Shown: one piece after another, positions 14,873 to 16,802 of the stretch
Numbering within the stretch: the first letter of the stretch is position 1
Layout: each line of letters opens with the position of its first letter
Source of the DNA: JBQCEE01 sp051960575
GTDB taxonomy: Bacteria > Actinomycetota > Actinomycetes > Mycobacteriales > Jatrophihabitantaceae
Length of the DNA: 16,802 bases
Direction: 5' to 3'
NCBI RefSeq assembly: GCF_051960575.1
Contig: NZ_JBQCEE010000205.1
Coordinates: 1-16,802 of the forward strand
Made by a program: the position numbers and the translations under genes
The notes under the pieces: generated by a model
What the model saw: only the letters and a program-made list of their open reading frames with translations
Told to the model about the DNA's origin: nothing
The model's database searches: none

Positions 14873-16576
14873 TCAGGACGCCCTGATGACCAGGTTGTCG
14901 AAGTCCACGGTGTCCGTCCGGGGACTCGCCCAGGCCATCGTGTCGCCGCCGCGGAAGATCTCCCAGTAGAGATAGTTGATGTGCAGACCGGTGTTGTCGC
15001 GATACCGGAAGTTCTCGAGGTCCTTGATCAGCGCGCCGTCGAGCCACATCTTCAGCACGCCGTCGGCGCGGGCCGTGCCGTCAGCGGTGACGGTGTTCAT
15101 GCGGTAGTACATCTTGATCGTGTGCCAGACACCCGCGCTGATCGACCGTCCGGTGTCCAGGTTGTCGCCGCACGAGGCCTGCTTCGCGAAGTCGTAGGTG
15201 TAGCCGATCAGCTCGTTGGACGCGCTGACACCGGGGTACGACGCGGGCGTGATCCACATGTCGCGACCGGACCACGCCCCGGAGTTCCCGCCGGCGCAAC
15301 CGCCGGCGGTGCCCGGCGTGACCCCGGGCGCGGCGCCGCCGAGGCCGGGCAGCTTGCCGCCCAGACCCCAGTCGAAGCCAGGATCGAAGCGGATGTCGTA
15401 CTGGATGCTCGCGCCGTCGAGGGCGCGCGGGAGCCTGGCGTCGATGATCGCGCCGCCGGCCTCGCCGATGGCGTCGGCCGGCAGCGTCACGCGCAGGATG
15501 TGGCCGCGGCCGCGCTCCGCCACGATCGAGGTGCGGGCGAGCGAGGCGCTGCCGAGACGCAGGTCCGGGTCGCCGAGCGCGAGCCGGGCGGTGTCGACCG
15601 AGACCGGGTCCGACACGGGCAGGCCGTCGTAGTTCTGCGCGAACACCACCTGCGCGGCCGACGTGCCGGTCAACGGCGTCGCGGGCACGGGGGCCCAGGC
15701 GCGCAGGGCGGACTGCTGGAGCGTGAGGGCGGCGGCCCGGCTGGACAGGTGGACCCACTCGCCGACCGTCCCGCGCGCCGGGACGAGTCGGCTGTCGTCG
15801 GCGTAGCGCAATTGCCAGCCCGGCGCCGCGGTGCTGCCGACCCAGGCCCGCACCGCGAGGTCCACCGGGGTCGTGCCGCGGACGTCCCCTGCGAGGTTGA
15901 CGGTCTGCCCCGCGTCGACGCGCGTCGCGAGGACCTGGGAGGTCAGTCGCGTCTCGACGCCGTCGACGCCGAGCCGGGACAGCATGACCACCAGCCTTCC
16001 GTCGGGAGCGACGAGGACCGCAGCCCGGTAGCCGCGACCGTCGGCCTGCCGCCGCAGCTCGACGCCGACAGCGACGCCGAGTTGCCCGGCCGGGACCTGG
16101 GGGACCACGAACGAGGTCTGCATCTGCACGTCCGAGCCCGACACCGACGGCAACGCTGCGGTGACGGACTGTCCCGGCGCGATCGGGCCGAACGACGCAC
16201 GGTCGTCCGCGACACGGACGGCGACGGACGCTGGGCGCTCCAGCTGGTAGGCGCCGCCGGTGTCGGCCCGTCCGAGCCCTGCGGCCACCGTGCGATGGAA
16301 CCGGTCGGACGCGATCAGGTGCAGGGTCGTCGAGGCGGTCGACGACGGCCCGGTGCCCGCCGACCGCGACGACGCGAGGAGCACGAGCCCGGCGACCAGC
16401 ACCCGTACGGCGCGGGCCCGCCGCTGCGAGGCAGGCCGGCGACCGGCGGCGCCGCCGTCCTCGTCGACGACGACGTCCAGGTCCGGCGCGGACGACGCAG
16501 GCAGCATGCCCCACTTCCAGGGAGGGTCGGCCCCGCCGCTGTCCGGCGACGGGCGACGGGCCGCCGATTCGATCAT
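14873..16576 (-). CDS. membrane-anchored polysaccharide lyase family 14-like protein
   Basis: This 567-residue protein has its ATG ending at base 16576. A -10-like box lies 13 bases upstream but there is no clear ribosome site; the ATG at 16507, with GGAAG six bases upstream, is an alternative (544 residues). After an acidic/Arg-rich cytoplasmic segment, residues ~56-70 form a short membrane anchor. Residues ~90-280 are a module beginning DRFHRTVAAGLG, related to the C-terminus of the giant PKD protein. Residues ~345-567 resemble polysaccharide lyase 14: GGKLPGLGG (K408), SGR (S436, R438), YTY (Y459, Y461), GVWHTIKMYYRMNT, GVLKMWLDG, IFRGGDTMAW and a terminal VDFDNLVI. The Lys, Ser-x-Arg and Tyr-x-Tyr set parallels catalytic residues known in the viral alginate lyase vAL-1. 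It likely cleaves an acidic polysaccharide outside the cell. Confidence 0.82.
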   Translation of the reverse strand: MIESAARRPSPDSGGADPPWKWGMLPASSAPDLDVVVDEDGGAAGRRPASQRRARAVRVLVAGLVLLASSRSAGTGPSSTASTTLHLIASDRFHRTVAAGLGRADTGGAYQLERPASVAVRVADDRASFGPIAPGQSVTAALPSVSGSDVQMQTSFVVPQVPAGQLGVAVGVELRRQADGRGYRAAVLVAPDGRLVVMLSRLGVDGVETRLTSQVLATRVDAGQTVNLAGDVRGTTPVDLAVRAWVGSTAAPGWQLRYADDSRLVPARGTVGEWVHLSSRAAALTLQQSALRAWAPVPATPLTGTSAAQVVFAQNYDGLPVSDPVSVDTARLALGDPDLRLGSASLARTSIVAERGRGHILRVTLPADAIGEAGGAIIDARLPRALDGASIQYDIRFDPGFDWGLGGKLPGLGGAAPGVTPGTAGGCAGGNSGAWSGRDMWITPASYPGVSASNELIGYTYDFAKQASCGDNLDTGRSISAGVWHTIKMYYRMNTVTADGTARADGVLKMWLDGALIKDLENFRYRDNTGLHINYLYWEIFRGGDTMAWASPRTDTVDFDNLVIRAS

Positions 16577-16589
16577 GTCGTGGGGCAAC

Positions 16590-16595
16590 ACCCTA
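16590..16595 (-). promoter_or_regulatory. candidate -10 box of the lyase gene
   Basis: On the - strand the sequence reads TAGGGT, a common actinobacterial -10 hexamer, ending 13 bases before the ATG at 16576. Transcription would then start only about 5-8 bases before that ATG, giving a very short or nearly absent leader. No good -35 box is visible. Confidence 0.4.
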
Positions 16596-16633
16596 GCCCA
16601 GCACGACGTCCCGGCGGCAGGTCGCCGACGACG

Positions 16634-16658
16634 CTCGTGGGAGTCGACCTCGTGGGAG
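16634..16658. promoter_or_regulatory. 10-bp direct repeat upstream of the lyase promoter
   Basis: CTCGTGGGAG occurs at 16634-16643 and again at 16649-16658, a period of 15 bases. The pair lies about 39 bases upstream of the TAGGGT box of the lyase gene, a position used by activators that bind tandem half-sites. It is close to the low-quality end of the contig but still in normal-looking sequence. Regulatory function is inferred only from position and repetition. Confidence 0.35.
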
Positions 16659-16670
16659 ACGACGTGGTGC

Positions 16671-16802
16671 CCCCCCCCGGGGGGCCCGGGCCCCACCGTA
16701 GGGCAGGACCCGGGGCCCCCGGGGGGTTGTGTTGGTTTTGGTAAAGTAAAAGGGGACGGGTTGGGGCCCCCCCCCACAACGGCCCCCCCCCCCCCCAACA
16801 AA
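16671..16802. other. low-quality contig end
   Basis: The sequence breaks down into runs of C and G, then T/G-rich and A-rich stretches and further C runs. This resembles the tail of a degraded sequencing trace. The open frame of the lyase gene continues into it but encodes only Gly/Pro-rich noise, which supports starting the gene at or below 16576. Confidence 0.8.

Noticed and set aside
14669..16744. A long + strand open frame opposite the lyase gene
   Set aside because: It is Arg/Gly/Val/Asp-rich and runs into the low-quality contig end; the - strand encodes the lyase-14-like domain.
1..16802. CRISPR arrays, tRNA or rRNA genes, insertion sequences or phage genes
   Set aside because: No spaced direct-repeat arrays, cloverleaf sequences, transposase motifs or phage proteins were seen on either strand.

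Overview
This window is high-GC DNA (roughly 70% GC by eye) with many GTG starts, GC-rich Shine-Dalgarno sites, one classical lipobox and strongly GC-biased third codon positions. That fits an actinobacterium, although I cannot name the genus from sequence alone. The first ~126 bases and the last ~130 bases are runs of G and C that look like base-calling noise at the ends of a contig. The window is therefore probably a whole short contig and not an internal slice.

The content is a cell-surface or exopolysaccharide locus of the Wzx/Wzy type, with secreted proteins at both ends. From left to right: (1) a + strand pair, a lipoprotein (302-1006) translationally coupled to a very large secreted protein (1003-5445) with a signal peptide, a delta-60/beta-propeller-like region, a fibronectin-III-like domain, two LamG domains, three PKD domains and a C-terminal jelly-roll-like module. 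It is followed by a very long hairpin. (2) A + strand pair, an O-antigen ligase/Wzy-like polymerase (5659-6951) and a Wzx-like flippase (6948-8555). (3) A - strand family-2 glycosyltransferase (8507-9487) whose 3' end overlaps the flippase. (4) A tight + strand operon: a Wzz/tyrosine-autokinase-like protein (9628-11073), a second and paralogous family-2 glycosyltransferase (11074-12027), and a NodB-type polysaccharide deacetylase without a signal peptide (12050-12757). (5) A - strand pair, a 2-oxoglutarate/Fe(II) oxygenase (14651 to 13854) and a family-4 glycosyltransferase (13853 to 12759). (6) A - strand membrane-anchored protein with a polysaccharide-lyase-14-like domain (16576 to 14873).

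A working model (inference): the three glycosyltransferases build a lipid-linked repeat unit, which the deacetylase and perhaps the oxygenase modify. The flippase exports it, the Wzy-like protein polymerises it, and the Wzz-like protein sets chain length. The lyase trims the polymer, and the LamG/PKD protein binds or organises it outside the cell. No initiating phosphoglycosyltransferase, nucleotide-sugar enzyme or dedicated regulator is in the window, so the locus is incomplete here or relies on genes elsewhere.

The points most worth a second look are: a related module carried by both the PKD/LamG protein and the lyase; a degenerate Walker A motif in the Wzz/kinase-like protein beside intact Walker A', Walker B and EXXRXXR motifs; a pair of full-length paralogous glycosyltransferases flanking that gene; a palindrome core shared between two promoter regions; the ~25-bp composite hairpin after the PKD gene; and an in-frame 9-bp tandem repeat at the start of one glycosyltransferase.
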